A stretch of 64,000 nucleotides of DNA, from NCBI GenBank assembly GCA_029931535.1, contig JAQPZY010001495.1:2888001-2952000 (forward strand). The letters run 5' to 3'. The stretch is from Margaritifera margaritifera. Taxonomy: Eukaryota; Mollusca; Bivalvia; Unionida; Margaritiferidae. The notes beneath the pieces are model-generated. The model had not been told where the DNA came from, did no database searches, and was given only the letters and a program-made list of their open reading frames with translations. Both the position numbers and the translations under genes were made by a program. This document shows positions 12,004 to 22,084 of the stretch, piece by piece (position 1 is the stretch's first letter; the number at the start of each line of letters is the position of its first letter).

Positions 12004-13676
12004 CTATAGCGATTGACACATAGCTTATAATTTTATATACTCATTTTATACAATCTGTAAATAAATTATATAAATTTATGGTGACATTATATATTAATCA
12101 TATATATTTATTAATTATATATGTATTAATCGAATGGTATAAATATATGAAATGAACATTTAATATCTGACAAGTCATCTTGAGGTGATAATAATAGGCT
12201 AACCAAAAAATGTCTATCATTACTGCGACATTAGACATTTTCCATTGTTTTTTCAGCCCCCGTACACAACTGCATCATGGAAAATTTGCGTTTTCTATCA
12301 TCGATTTTAATAAAGACGTCTCAAACATCGGATTTCCGTTGACAGTTCTAACTGCATGTTTTGATAATAAAGTTTTCTGTTTTTGTTCTTTCGTTATATA
12401 TAGAGATTTGGCAAAAGTTTAAATTAAGTTTAAGCTGTAATATGATCAGAGCTAACAAAAAATCGAAAATATACTTGTATCACATCTAAAATGAATACCT
12501 GATTCATATTTCACCATTTTGTATATTTTGCTGTCACCTATAGAGCTTGCATTTTCAACGTCATGCTCATGAAAATTGAAATTTAGTTCTCCTTCCTTTT
12601 TAAAATACGGAAGAATATTTTTCTTGATGTAAGAAATGGGAAGATTAATATGAATGAATTCATTTATACTATTTTCCGAGACAACTATCTAAGCCCACAT
12701 TTGCATACCATCTAAACTTGAAAAATAAGACAACATTTCTTTCAAATATAGTCATCGTTGTCTTAATACAAAAGTCGAAAAATATACACACTAGTTTTTC
12801 ATAAATCTTAAACTTTTGCTTTTCTTTAACTCTGCAATAGGTCATACCTTAAACCTTGGAGAGAAAATAATAAGAATTATTAGACAAAAAATAGATATCA
12901 TTTACTTATGAATATAAATACATAAATCAAAGGTATCACAACGAAAAAAAAAATATCTCACTTGGCACTAGTTAGAATTTTAAATGCAATGAAACAAAAC
13001 AATAAATCAGATACAACAATAAAAATGATTGGAGTTCCATCATTGATTTTACTAAAATGTTTTAATTTTACAAAGCCCGAATGTGCTGATATAAAAGATC
13101 TAAATATTAGATTATATTATTCCTTGTACATGTTTCTATTTTTTGTTGGGGTTTTATTTTTTTTATTTTATTTTATTTTTTTTTTGTTTTGTTTTGTTTT
13201 GTTTTTTGTTTTTTTATCCAGAGCGGTAAGCAAAATTATTTTCACTGGTCAGATGCAAGATATATGAATAGTGAAAATAGGCCTAAAAATTATAAAATGT
13301 CATCACCGAAAGAAATAGAAGAACCTAATAGAATAGTTGACAGTTGAAACTTCTAAAACTGCTAACTTTATCATTGATTACTTAGTACGCTTTTTATCCT
13401 CTTTTATATCATTTTTATATCCATTTTTAAATGTTTGACTACGTGATAAACATATACAATAGTTATAGCAACAATTGTTACAACAACTGCTTAGAGATCA
13501 ATACATCGATTATAAAACATCCAGTACACATTTACTTAGCATTATTTGTTGTATTTGATTTTCCGCATATTGTTGTTTGTTTTTTTGTTTTGTTTTTTTT
13601 TTTTTTGTTTTTTGTTGTTGTTTTTTTTTAAGGGGACTTAACATTTATGTTAAATATTACTAAGAAAGAGATAATC
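12004..13676. other. AT-rich DNA with T/G tracts, no gene seen
   Basis: Low-complexity T-rich tracts with G at about 13140-13215 and 13570-13632 create open frames of low credibility. Nothing else was recognised. Confidence 0.6.
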
Positions 13677-14130
13677 TTAAACTAAATGAGAGCAATCCGT
13701 AAAATATCCTAATCCATTTGATGTATTATAGTCTTCTTTTAATTTCGTATGTGAATCGTTCCAATTAATAATTGGAGGAAAGTTAATCAGCATATTTGTC
13801 GCTACTGCTATTTCTACATCTGACAATAACTTTGATAGCTTAGACGATCTAACATTGGACACAAATTTTTTACGTATTCTTTATTTGTTTTCCATCCATT
13901 TTTTCCAACTACTTGTCGCTTAAAATTTTTTCTAGTTATTACCCTGTCTGTTCCATTTGCTGTACTAATTTTTAATTCCTGTTTGTATTATTGTTTTCAT
14001 AGCTTTGATTTGAATAGCTATTGTCATTGATAGTTTTACTGTCACTGTTCTTTTTATCTTCTACAAAAACCAAGTTCTTTTCCAAGTTGCTGTTGATCCA
14101 TTTAAATAGCATAAAATGACAATACTGTGG
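13677..14130 (-). pseudogene. Unidentified decayed coding relic (minus strand)
   Basis: Reading leftward, a frame gives a Ser/Asn-rich segment, then after a stop 'ELKISTANGTDRVITRKNF' and 'KNGWKTNKEYVK'. After a frameshift near 13868 in an A/T run it continues as 'SSKLSKLLSDVEIAVATNM' to a stop at 13677. Base composition and amino-acid texture look protein-like and differ from the surrounding AT-rich DNA. I do not recognise the family. It is divergent to the plus-strand relic that starts at about 14212. Confidence 0.4.
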
Positions 14131-14211
14131 GGTGTGGAATATGATCATCCTATTTAAGATGCAGATGATTTTGATGACCATTACCATAATCATGAATATG
14201 AAGATCAAACT

Positions 14212-15358
14212 ATGGATGCAATAATTGATGAAACTGATAAGTTATCTAATGAATGGTTTCAAACCCCTCAGCAGCTACCTCTAAATATGATTGATGAATA
14301 CAAAGAACATATTAAGCATGGTTTAAACGTAGATAAGGATCAATATAAATTAATTAAACCTCATATAAAAATTAGAAGTAGGAGGTTGTATAACTATGAG
14401 TTGAACAGAGAAATAACACAAATTTCTATGAAGAGCCAGCAAAATAAAATGTATGTACTTAGCTCTATAGTTACACAAAAAGGAGAAAGCGACTTTCCAA
14501 AGTCTTTAGGCTGGACGAAATAAGGAAATATATGGAATCCACGAAATAAAATGTTTCTGAGAGTATGTAGATGCAACTATTTAAAACAGATGAGCAAAAA
14601 GTTACAAACGAACAACCAATAACAATTTACGATGCTACAGATTTGGTAAATGTTTTTAATGATCTAAGAGAAACACATAATGACCTTGCCAACGATTATA
14701 TTGATTTGAAAATAAAATTCATAAACAAAAAGAGAATTCTGAAGACGTAAATTTTAATACACGATTTAATCCACAAGAAGAAATTGAATTAAGACGTTAC
14801 ACAGAAGATGTCGATGTGGTAAATTCAAAAATAGTATCAATGGAATCAAATGTTTAAATGTATGACAAACATATAACTGCAATAAAAAGATATATCAGCA
14901 AAGGAAAAGCTGTAAATAATAACGCTAAATTGCAAGATATATTGCACACTTATGAATGTTAAAGATCACAAATAGTTGGACATTTGAAAGATTTACAAAA
15001 TAACATAAGAGAAAATATTAATAGCATTGATTCAAAAGCTAAAAACAAAATACAATTAGCAGATAGTCTAAAACAACTGTTTAAAGAAAAACTTGTATCA
15101 TTTTCTGTTATTGTTACAGCTAAAGGTATGATGGCAACAACTCTTTGTATAACGTTAGTATATTTTAAAGGTTTAAAAGGAGGAGATGTAGAAACAAGTG
15201 CTGGTGATGGTGGTGATAAAATTAAAACAGATACATTAGTTTACAAATTAAAAAGAGGTACGAAAGTTATTGCTAACTATTTGTTTGAGTTAGCAAAAAA
15301 GGCAATTAATAATTATATCTACGTTGGCACGCATTTAACACAACACAATAGCTACTGA
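14212..15358 (+). pseudogene. Unidentified decayed gene with a hydrophobic segment
   Basis: Seen: 14212-14523 is open (103 aa, starts 'MDAIIDETDKLSNEWF'). Intermediate pieces at 14570-14940 read 'LFKTDEQKVTNEQPITIYDA' and 'FNPQEEIELRRYTEDVDVV' in alternating frames. The last part, 14984-15358 (124 aa), is open, with a polar helical N-terminal half, a hydrophobic stretch 'TAKGMMATTLCITLVYF', a Gly/Asp linker and a basic tail. It was probably one protein of roughly 350-380 aa now broken by several frameshifts. The pattern of helical domain, one hydrophobic segment and basic tail recalls unknown proteins common in invertebrate mobile elements, but I cannot name it. Confidence 0.4.
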
Positions 15359-15600
15359 TAGTTTTCCAAAGCCCTGACTTACAGTATTACGTTCTTCATG
15401 ACCATTATCAATCAAGTATTTATTTTCCCAGTTTATGTATCTACAATCATTATTAAAAGAAATCTTACAATTATTCCAGATTATGTCAAATTGATTTAGA
15501 TCTACACTATTATTGGCTGGATTAAAGCTTGTTCATCAGGCAGTTGTATTTTAAATTTTGACAATACCTTTCGTGACTGCAAGTAAATGTGAAACTTATA
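15355..15600 (-). pseudogene. Unidentified decayed coding relic (minus strand, 3' side)
   Basis: On the minus strand, about 58 codons are open with protein-like content: 'NQFDIIWNNCKISFNNDCRY' and 'NWENKYLIDNGHEERNTVSQ', ending at a stop near 15356. The upstream frame-shifted continuation reads 'SRKVLSKFKIQLPDEQALIQ'. It converges on the plus-strand relic, so the island 13.7-15.6 kb has genes on both strands, as in compact DNA elements. Family unknown. Confidence 0.4.
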
Positions 15601-16942
15601 TGTCGATTTTCATATTGCCTAGTTTAACTGATTTTGTCAGAATTTTGTATCACACTGTGTTCTATATATGTTAATTGTATCATCATTATCGAATTTTAAA
15701 GTGTATTTATCACAATGTTTAATAGTATTGTGTTCTGTGTAATCATCTTTATCGATTTAAATTGATTTGCCATGTCAATTTGTATAACTGTAGTTAGCCA
15801 ATTTAATGTGTACAAACGTAACATGTACGTTTTTTTTTATAAATCTTAAGTTCATTATTTATTAATCTAAAGTTTTAAATTTTATTTTGTTTTGTAAATG
15901 TTATAAATATGAAAATATAAAATAATGGCTGGTAGACATTCATCTGTTATTCTGGCTTATTGTTTTTAACCTTAGGCGTATCTGAATTAAAAGGCGATGA
16001 ACGGGAATTCGCCTCACTCACTTCGCTCGTGACACGGGGATGACAGTATGGCTTAGTAATGTATGTAGTAATTGTTATATCCTCAGAGATTGTATTATTA
16101 ATGTTTAGGTTTATTGCATGCTTTGTAAAATGTATTGTGGGGATTTAAGCTACGACACAGACAATTCTTTTTCGTGTAGTTGTTGGTTTTGAAAAATAAA
16201 AATAGATTTAGTAGTGGTATTGGGTTCATTGTTGCTCGGCATTTATTTTTGCTTAGCTGGGGTGGGTGGTAGGTGTTGATTTTTGAGGCGGGGAGGGGTA
16301 GGGTGTTGTTTTGTTACTTGTGTGTCCCCCAGGAAGTATCACAACAATACTACTTAGGCACCTGAATCATGAGTTAATTATACTGTATTAGTATGGATAG
16401 GACTATTGCAAAGATATGCTTGAGCTAGTAGCTCGTGTCAAGGTAAAATGCAAAGGGCAAGCAAAAAATATCCAGTTGGATTATGGAGGTAACGGTTGCC
16501 TGGGGGTGATAATCATGAAAAATGGAAATGATATTTATCAAGATAGTAATCACACTGCAAAAGCACACACTTTCACTTTGAAAGAGTATTCACTTAAATA
16601 ATATGCATTATCCTTCCAAACTTGGAACAAATATAAATACCATTGTGACGTGTACAAACACAATTGGAGTGATTACAAATTCCCTTAATTACATATTTAG
16701 ATTCCCACGAAGTAATACTATCCGAGAGAAACGAGATTTTGATTAAGGAAACATTAAATAAGAGCATGAACTCTAATTGGCGAAGTACTTGAAGATCTCG
16801 ATAGTCCCAATGTTGTTAAGGCATGATTTTGCTCTTGAGGGATGATCGATTGTATAGGTTAATGTTCATTTGGTTGCGCCAGACTAAATATTTATCTAAC
16901 AAACGGGGGATTCATTAGAGAGAAAATCATAGGAAACGGGGG
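15601..16942. other. AT-rich DNA, no gene seen
   Basis: No recognisable coding or RNA gene. It contains a short imperfect palindromic-looking 'cactcacttcgctcgtg' (16015-16031) of a type also seen in the SINE-like repeats at 36.7 and 50.7 kb. It ends at the Polinton target duplication. Confidence 0.6.
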
Positions 16943-16948
16943 CTTGCT
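16943..16948 (+). repeat. Target-site duplication, left (CTTGCT)
   Basis: The six bases CTTGCT directly before the left terminal repeat are repeated exactly at 35281-35286 directly after the right one. A 6-bp duplication is the known integration footprint of Polinton integrases. Confidence 0.95.
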
Positions 16949-17158
16949 AGTAGTTATCGGTGGGTACTGGGGGACAAGGGAGACTCCTATGTTAAAAAGG
17001 TAAAAAGTTAATAGGGACAAGGGGAATTTAACATGGAGATGGCACAAGGGGAATTTAACATGGAGATGGCACAAGGGGGTATCCTATGTTAAAAAGGTAA
17101 AAAGTTTATAGGGACAAGGGGAATTTAACATGGAGATGGCACTCGAGGGACAAGGGGA
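16949..17158 (+). repeat. Polinton left terminal inverted repeat (210 bp)
   Basis: It matches the reverse complement of 35071-35280 at 208 of 210 positions; the differences are at TIR positions 10 and 62. It is internally repetitive: 'cctatgttaaaaaggtaaaa' occurs at 16986 and 17093 (period 107), and 'ggggaatttaacatggaga' starts near 17021, 17049 and 17119, with a variant just inside the element at 17154. In protein-primed replicons such ends carry the origin. Confidence 0.97.
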
Positions 17159-17225
17159 ATTGAACATGGAGAGGGTAGTTGGGGTCATACGAGAAAGAGG
17201 AACAGGCGTGGGGCACTTGGGGTCA

Positions 17226-17312
17226 TACACACACACACACACACACACTTGGAGATCACACACACGCACACAAACACACACACACACACATACATACACA
17301 CACACACACACA
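17226..17312. repeat. (CA)n microsatellite, subterminal
   Basis: CA-dinucleotide tract broken by a short 'cttggagat' spacer and a few CG/TA variants, just inside the left TIR. It makes spurious His-Thr and Val-Cys frames on the two strands. Confidence 0.95.
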
Positions 17313-17390
17313 AACAAATGGCAATAATGAAAATAATCTTTTTCTTGAAAAATGGGTGGCCCTGAAAAAGGGCCGTTGTTTTTTTTTGGT

Positions 17391-17624
17391 TTAACAGAGA
17401 AGACATCTCCTGGAGGATCTTCTTTTTCGGAGACTTCTACGGACTTCAGGTAGGTAGAAGAGCACCCGTTTCAAACATCCTTGTCTTTCGACATAAATAC
17501 GTCTCTTCCATATAGAGGTCTCTGTGATCTTAGTAATGGCCCATGAAGCTCGAACATACATAGGGAATTCTGGGTCAAACAACATCCCCGAGACGATAGT
17601 GGATGATTCCACACTTGTCCACAT
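17391..17624 (-). CDS. Small basic hypothetical protein (77 aa), left-end divergent gene
   Basis: Minus-strand frame from an ATG at 17624, 77 residues. No family recognised. The C-terminal half is very basic and ends in a Cys pair ('RRSLRKRRSSRRCLLC'). What supports it as a gene is the promoter: a perfect palindromic TATA-type sequence (ggtatatatacc, 17685-17696) lies ~63 bp before the ATG, matching the spacing at other genes of this element. It is divergent to the coiled-coil protein at 17858. The basic tail could bind nucleic acid or direct the protein to the nucleus, but that is a guess. Confidence 0.5.
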   Translation of the reverse strand: MWTSVESSTIVSGMLFDPEFPMYVRASWAITKITETSIWKRRIYVERQGCLKRVLFYLPEVRRSLRKRRSSRRCLLC

Positions 17625-17684
17625 CTTTCTTCTTCTGGAGTGGTCTTGGAGAAAAAACCGGTGAAGCTTTACGAGACAAGCGGT

Positions 17685-17696
17685 GGTATATATACC
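17685..17696 (-). promoter_or_regulatory. TATA box of the small leftward gene
   Basis: The palindrome ggtatatatacc stands about 63 bp upstream of the ATG at 17624 on the minus strand. Being palindromic it could also act rightward, but the rightward gene has its own TATA at 17808. Confidence 0.6.
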
Positions 17697-17769
17697 CTAC
17701 GATCGGATTGAAATGAATCGAAATGAACTTTCAATCCAAACGCGCGTTACAAGCGGGTTGGTTTTTCTT

Positions 17770-17814
17770 CCAATGGGAAGAGAGCGGGGGTGTGACGTCA
17801 TCTCGGGTATAAAG
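17770..17814 (+). promoter_or_regulatory. CCAAT - CRE - TATA promoter of the coiled-coil gene
   Basis: In order: CCAAT (about 17770-17774), the full CRE/ATF palindrome TGACGTCA (17793-17800) and TATAAAG (17808-17814). The ATG follows at 17858, 50 bp after the TATA. This is a textbook RNA polymerase II core promoter with a CREB/ATF site, so transcription may respond to host cAMP or stress signalling; that response is inferred. Confidence 0.75.
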
Positions 17815-17857
17815 GTATCACAGCGTTCGTAGGGTTTTTACTTTTTGGACAGCCTAA

Positions 17858-18445
17858 ATGCAGACCGCAAAGACTAGTATGTATTGGGGTGAGCCTGCAA
17901 CGACTAATGCTGTGTTGAACTTCCAACCGGAAGAGTTTAATTTAGATTTTCTGTCTCAAGAATTTGAGCCTGAAACTACCACGACTGCTGCTGCTATATC
18001 AGCCTCTTTGCTGCCGGTCATGGATGATTTTAAAAAGAGGCAACAAGAAGAATTGGAAATATTTGTACAACGTCAGAGAGAAACGGAAGAAGTGTTTCTT
18101 CAGCAAGAAGAGGAAAGGAGAAAGCGAGAAGAAGAACTAAGAAAGATAGAAGAGGAGAAGTGTGAAGGACAGAAGGAAAACAAAACGGTGAGTGTGTTAC
18201 AAGACATTTTATCAGAGTTAAACCATCTGAGAAAGCTGTATGAGTATTCTTTAACTCAACCTAAGAGAAAAAGACCATCACGGGCGAAACATGCGAAGCC
18301 CATTACAACTGAGATGCTACCACAACCACCACCACCACCAGTCACTACTACTACTGCCACCAAAGAAGCAGTAGCAGGAGAAGAAATAGTTCTGGGTCGT
18401 GGAAAAGGATTGCGACAATTGAAGTTGATCATGTCAACTCCATAA
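17858..18445 (+). CDS. Coiled-coil hypothetical protein (195 aa)
   Basis: Plus-strand frame with its ATG 50 bp after a clear TATA box. Residues 1-55 are acidic and Thr/Ala-rich. Residues ~57-105 are Glu/Arg/Gln-rich with heptad character, a strong coiled coil. Residues 113-131 form a leucine-rich helix, 'PKRKRPSRAK' (135-144) is a basic nuclear-localisation type segment, then come a proline run (156-161) and a C-terminal 'GRGKGLRQLK'. No enzyme motif is seen. As the first rightward gene, away from the capsid block and with its own regulated promoter, it could be an early regulatory or DNA-handling protein; this is inference. I do not recognise the family. Confidence 0.75.
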   Translation: MQTAKTSMYWGEPATTNAVLNFQPEEFNLDFLSQEFEPETTTTAAAISASLLPVMDDFKKRQQEELEIFVQRQRETEEVFLQQEEERRKREEELRKIEEEKCEGQKENKTVSVLQDILSELNHLRKLYEYSLTQPKRKRPSRAKHAKPITTEMLPQPPPPPVTTTTATKEAVAGEEIVLGRGKGLRQLKLIMSTP

Positions 18446-18568
18446 GTTTGTTTTAACAAAACAAACAAACACCCCAACGGTCCTTTTCAGGACCACCCAG
18501 ATCTCTAGAAAAGAAATCAAATTGCCAAATCAATTAAAACTTTAAATCCCATTCCTTGGTTTTTTTGT

Positions 18569-18600
18569 GAGTGCGTGCGTGCGTGCGTGCGTGCGTGCGT
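18569..18600. repeat. (TGCG)n microsatellite
   Basis: About eight units of tgcg between two convergent genes (coiled-coil protein and zinc-knuckle protein). Confidence 0.95.
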
Positions 18601-18710
18601 CCATACTCTAAAAACAAATAACACAAAGACACTTACTTTTTTTCCATTCTGTTCTATCCTCATCTTTTTTACAATCAACATCACACCACACTCCAAAAAA
18701 AGTTCATTGT

Positions 18711-19184
18711 TCACTGTCTGTCTCTCTTGTTCTTCTTGAATTTCTTCACAGGGATCAAGGGTTCTTGTTCTTCCTCACTGTCTTCCAGTCGTCTAGCTTT
18801 CTTGCTTTTCTTGACGACGGGGATGAGTTCTTCTTCTTCTGGGACTGAAGATCCCTCTGCTTCCTCCCTCTCTGGTAGGTTTTCTTGTTTCTGAGGACAC
18901 TCCGAAGACCAATGTCCTTTTCCTTGACAATAATAACAGGTATCTTTCCCTTTATCTCTCTTTTCTTTTTCTTGACGTTGTGGACATTCTGGAGCCCAAT
19001 GTCCTTTCTCTTGGCAGATATAACAAGTATCTTGACTTTTATCTCGAGAGGTAGAGGAGGAGTAGTCCTTAGTCTTATCGATATACTTTCCAAGGACTCT
19101 CTGTAAAATTTTGATAGCCACAGCCGTCTGTTGTGCTGAAATTTTGAGCAGAAGGGCAAGGTTTTCTGACTTCTTCTCTTCCAT
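18711..19184 (-). CDS. Two-knuckle CCHC zinc-finger protein (157 aa)
   Basis: Minus-strand gene; I take the ATG at 19184, because the frame two codons further upstream opens only with GTG. Two zinc knuckles of form C-x2-C-x4-H-x4-C are clear: C54-C57-H62-C67 and C83-C86-H91-C96, separated by a Lys/Glu-rich linker. The N-terminal 35 residues look helical. The C-terminal third alternates acidic and basic blocks and ends in a Lys/Arg-rich tail. CCHC knuckles bind single-stranded nucleic acids in retroviral nucleocapsids and host CNBP-type proteins. It is not a standard Polinton gene, so capture from a host or retroelement is possible. A palindromic TATA region lies 58 bp upstream. Confidence 0.8.
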   Translation of the reverse strand: MEEKKSENLALLLKISAQQTAVAIKILQRVLGKYIDKTKDYSSSTSRDKSQDTCYICQEKGHWAPECPQRQEKEKRDKGKDTCYYCQGKGHWSSECPQKQENLPEREEAEGSSVPEEEELIPVVKKSKKARRLEDSEEEQEPLIPVKKFKKNKRDRQ

Positions 19185-19233
19185 CTTCACTGTTTGAAAG
19201 TGGAATCACGAATAGTGATTCTGAGGATAGGAA

Positions 19234-19258
19234 GGTCTCTCTATATATAGGGAGAGAC
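19234..19258 (-). promoter_or_regulatory. Palindromic TATA promoter of the zinc-knuckle gene
   Basis: Near-perfect inverted repeat with arms GGTCTCTC / GAGAGACC around ctatatatag (19241-19250), about 58 bp before the ATG at 19184. The flanking arms could pair or bind a dimeric factor. Confidence 0.6.
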
Positions 19259-21807
19259 CCCGTGTTAAACTTATGACAATTAAAACATACACCCCTTAAC
19301 TCCAACAAAAAAAAGGTAGCCACTAAACCCTGATATACAACCATACTATACAATCACGCACACGTAGGCAAGGGCACAATACTATACCCTCACACAAACA
19401 TAACTATCACAAGAGAAGGGGTTTTAAGTTTTAGTGTACAACACAGACAAAGACATACACAAACATAAAAATATTGGCATTGATGCAAGGTTGAAAACGT
19501 TGTAACGTAAGACTAGAGCTCCATTCCGTTGGCACAGTGTCATTTTATCATCAATGGTCACTACTTTTCTGAGCTAATAAAAATAGATAACCATAATGTT
19601 CACAAAACCACTTTGTTATTGACCTTTATCCTGACTCGTGGACTATTTTGACTTTCTACTGTGAGCATAGTGCACAGAAATTAGCATCACTTGAACATTC
19701 TTATACAATATCAAAGATAAACATTAATTTCAATACATTGACTTACTAAAAGCTAGTAGTGGCTAAAGTTTACTAGCCTGCATACACGCCGTTTCGTACT
19801 GATTGACCTAGTCACTCGAACAACGTCTTTAGCTACTGTGAGCAGTGTACACAATGAAATATTGTCAAATGAACGCAGTAATAATTTTTAAAAACCTATG
19901 GTTTGCCTCAAACAGAGAGAAGGTTACTCTTTCTTTGAATTTCTGAAGACAAGGGTAAATTCTGTAATAGAAATGTTCATTGGCAAAATTGTTTTCATTC
20001 ATCAGTTTTTTAAAAAGTCGTGTTACATACAATTCTTGTCGAATGATTGCAGTAGCATTTGTTGAATGCCTCCCAAATATTTAAGATAGGTTATGTTTTT
20101 TGCTGCACACGCCTTGCGGCTACAAACAATGTTACAACATTTCCCAAAACCGAAGACGGGAGAACAGTAAAAACACGTCTTGTTTTATCGACAGTCTAAA
20201 ATGGACTGACTCAAAATAGGGCATGCATTGTTACAGTTTTACTGAACGCATGTTTTGGGCTCAAGAATGAGAGTGTAGAATAGGACGGGTTATAGAGTGC
20301 AGAATTAGATGGGTCATACTCGAGGCATTCTTACACCGTAAAGCTATGTGCTTGTTTTTTTTTTGTTTGGTTTCCTTCGGAAAACGGTAGATCTAGAATT
20401 TTTTTTCGTGACACATTGCAGTGCCAAAATAGGAACAAAGCTAAGATACCTGACATGCACAAGAACAACTAAACTCAAGATTTTATATAATCCAACGATT
20501 GACCTATGAAAGAAAAATCGTTGTACAATTTTTAAGGGGTGCAAGTTTTTGAAAAATTTACAACACTAACGTCACATTTTACATAATCATTGTGACTACT
20601 GCCAACATTTGTGGAGAGGCATCTTAAAAACGGGAACAGATACCATGATCATTTCAATCGAAATCATTGTATAAGAAACTTAGTGTGTGTTTGTGAAACA
20701 GAGAGAATTGACATTACGACGGAGAGAGAGAGAGAGAGAAAGAGAGAATATTTTATTCCTACTTTTAAAAATATCACGACACTTACGTTTTTTATGGTAT
20801 ATTTTCCTTAAGAAATTTCAAAAACACACATTCCATTTTTTAAAAATCACATCGATAGGAAAAAATCCTCTTTTTTCGGTAAAATATCACAAGATTGAAT
20901 TGGAGACATAGTCTACTAAAATCCTTCTTTTGAAAACGTAGATGTAAAATTCTCACAAAATATTACATCCAAACGTTCTGTGATGTATTTTGACTTAAGG
21001 CTGATACAATTTCCATTGATCCCAAATTATACGATGGGGTTGTGCGTTAGCTTTTATTTTGTAAAGAGACTAACGGTCAGGCACAGAAAAAACACGTCTA
21101 TTCTTCTCACTGTGTCAATAGCAACTGAGGGCGATTCAAAACGAACGCGGTAAGAAAATATTTGTAGCCAATGAAATTACTTATAATGAGTGACGAAGTG
21201 TTTTGTTATAGATTCCAGACAGACAGTGTGGCAAAAATAATGCCTTTGGCCTGGTTTTTACGATTGCGGTGCAGACAGACTAGAGGGAATTTGCAATCAT
21301 GTTAAGAATTTGTGTCCTGTAACATTTTTTCTCGCCACGCTAAATACTGAACTGTAACATTATTGGCTCGGGTTTTGAAACTGAAAAAAAAATTTTTGTC
21401 ACTGAGTCATTTTGACATACACACACATAGGTAGAGAGAGAGAGAGAGAGAGAAGGGCTACACTATTTAGGGGTCGTATTTTTCAAACTAGTGAATTTGG
21501 AGACTTGTATGAAGTTACGATTTCTGGTACAGTTACAAGTTTGTGTGTTTTTGGAAAATGGTAAAAACATCGGATAGACATTTGTCGTGACACATGTAAA
21601 GTTCAGAGTCTGTGCTAGTTTCAAAAACCACAAATCAATAACTGCATCTTCAAAGAATCAACATAGAACGAACTCCGACAACAGCAATAACAACTTTATT
21701 ACCAAACCAAACTAACTCTCAAATGCAAGCAAGATAACAAACACATCACTCCATGATCTCATGCTACAACCATTCCTAACCTGATAAAGAACAACACCCA
21801 AATTCCG
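19259..21807. other. Polinton interior without recognisable genes
   Basis: About 2.5 kb with no protein-like frame on either strand. It contains GA-dinucleotide tracts at about 20721-20747 and 21434-21453 and a repeated phrase 'aaaaacacgtct' (about 20169 and 21087). In a complete Polinton the polymerase gene would be expected in this general part of the element, but I see no trace of it. Confidence 0.6.
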
Positions 21808-22030
21808 ATATAGTTTTCAATCACGTCCGCTCAAAAAGTGATTTCAATCCTACATGAAGCACTAAGCTACAGACACAGCATTCCACCCAAATTTCGATAT
21901 AGTTTTCAATCACGTTCGCGCAAAAATTAATTTCAATCCCTTTCCAAACCACAAGATATACATACAACACAGAACCCGATTATCAATATAGTTTTCAATT
22001 ACCTCTCCACAATTGCAATTTTCAATCCAT
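21808..22030 (+). repeat. ~90-bp imperfect direct repeats (3 copies)
   Basis: The phrase 'atatagttttcaat' recurs at about 21810, 21898 and 21985, each time followed some 30 bases later by 'tttcaatcc'. It lies immediately left of the long satellite array. Confidence 0.7.
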
Positions 22031-22084
22031 TCCAAAATTTATTCTCAATCATTATTAGAAATAAATTATAACCCACAAAGAGTT

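Noticed and set aside
17084..17406. Val/Cys and His/Thr repeat frames on both strands
   Set aside because: Produced by the (CA)n microsatellite.
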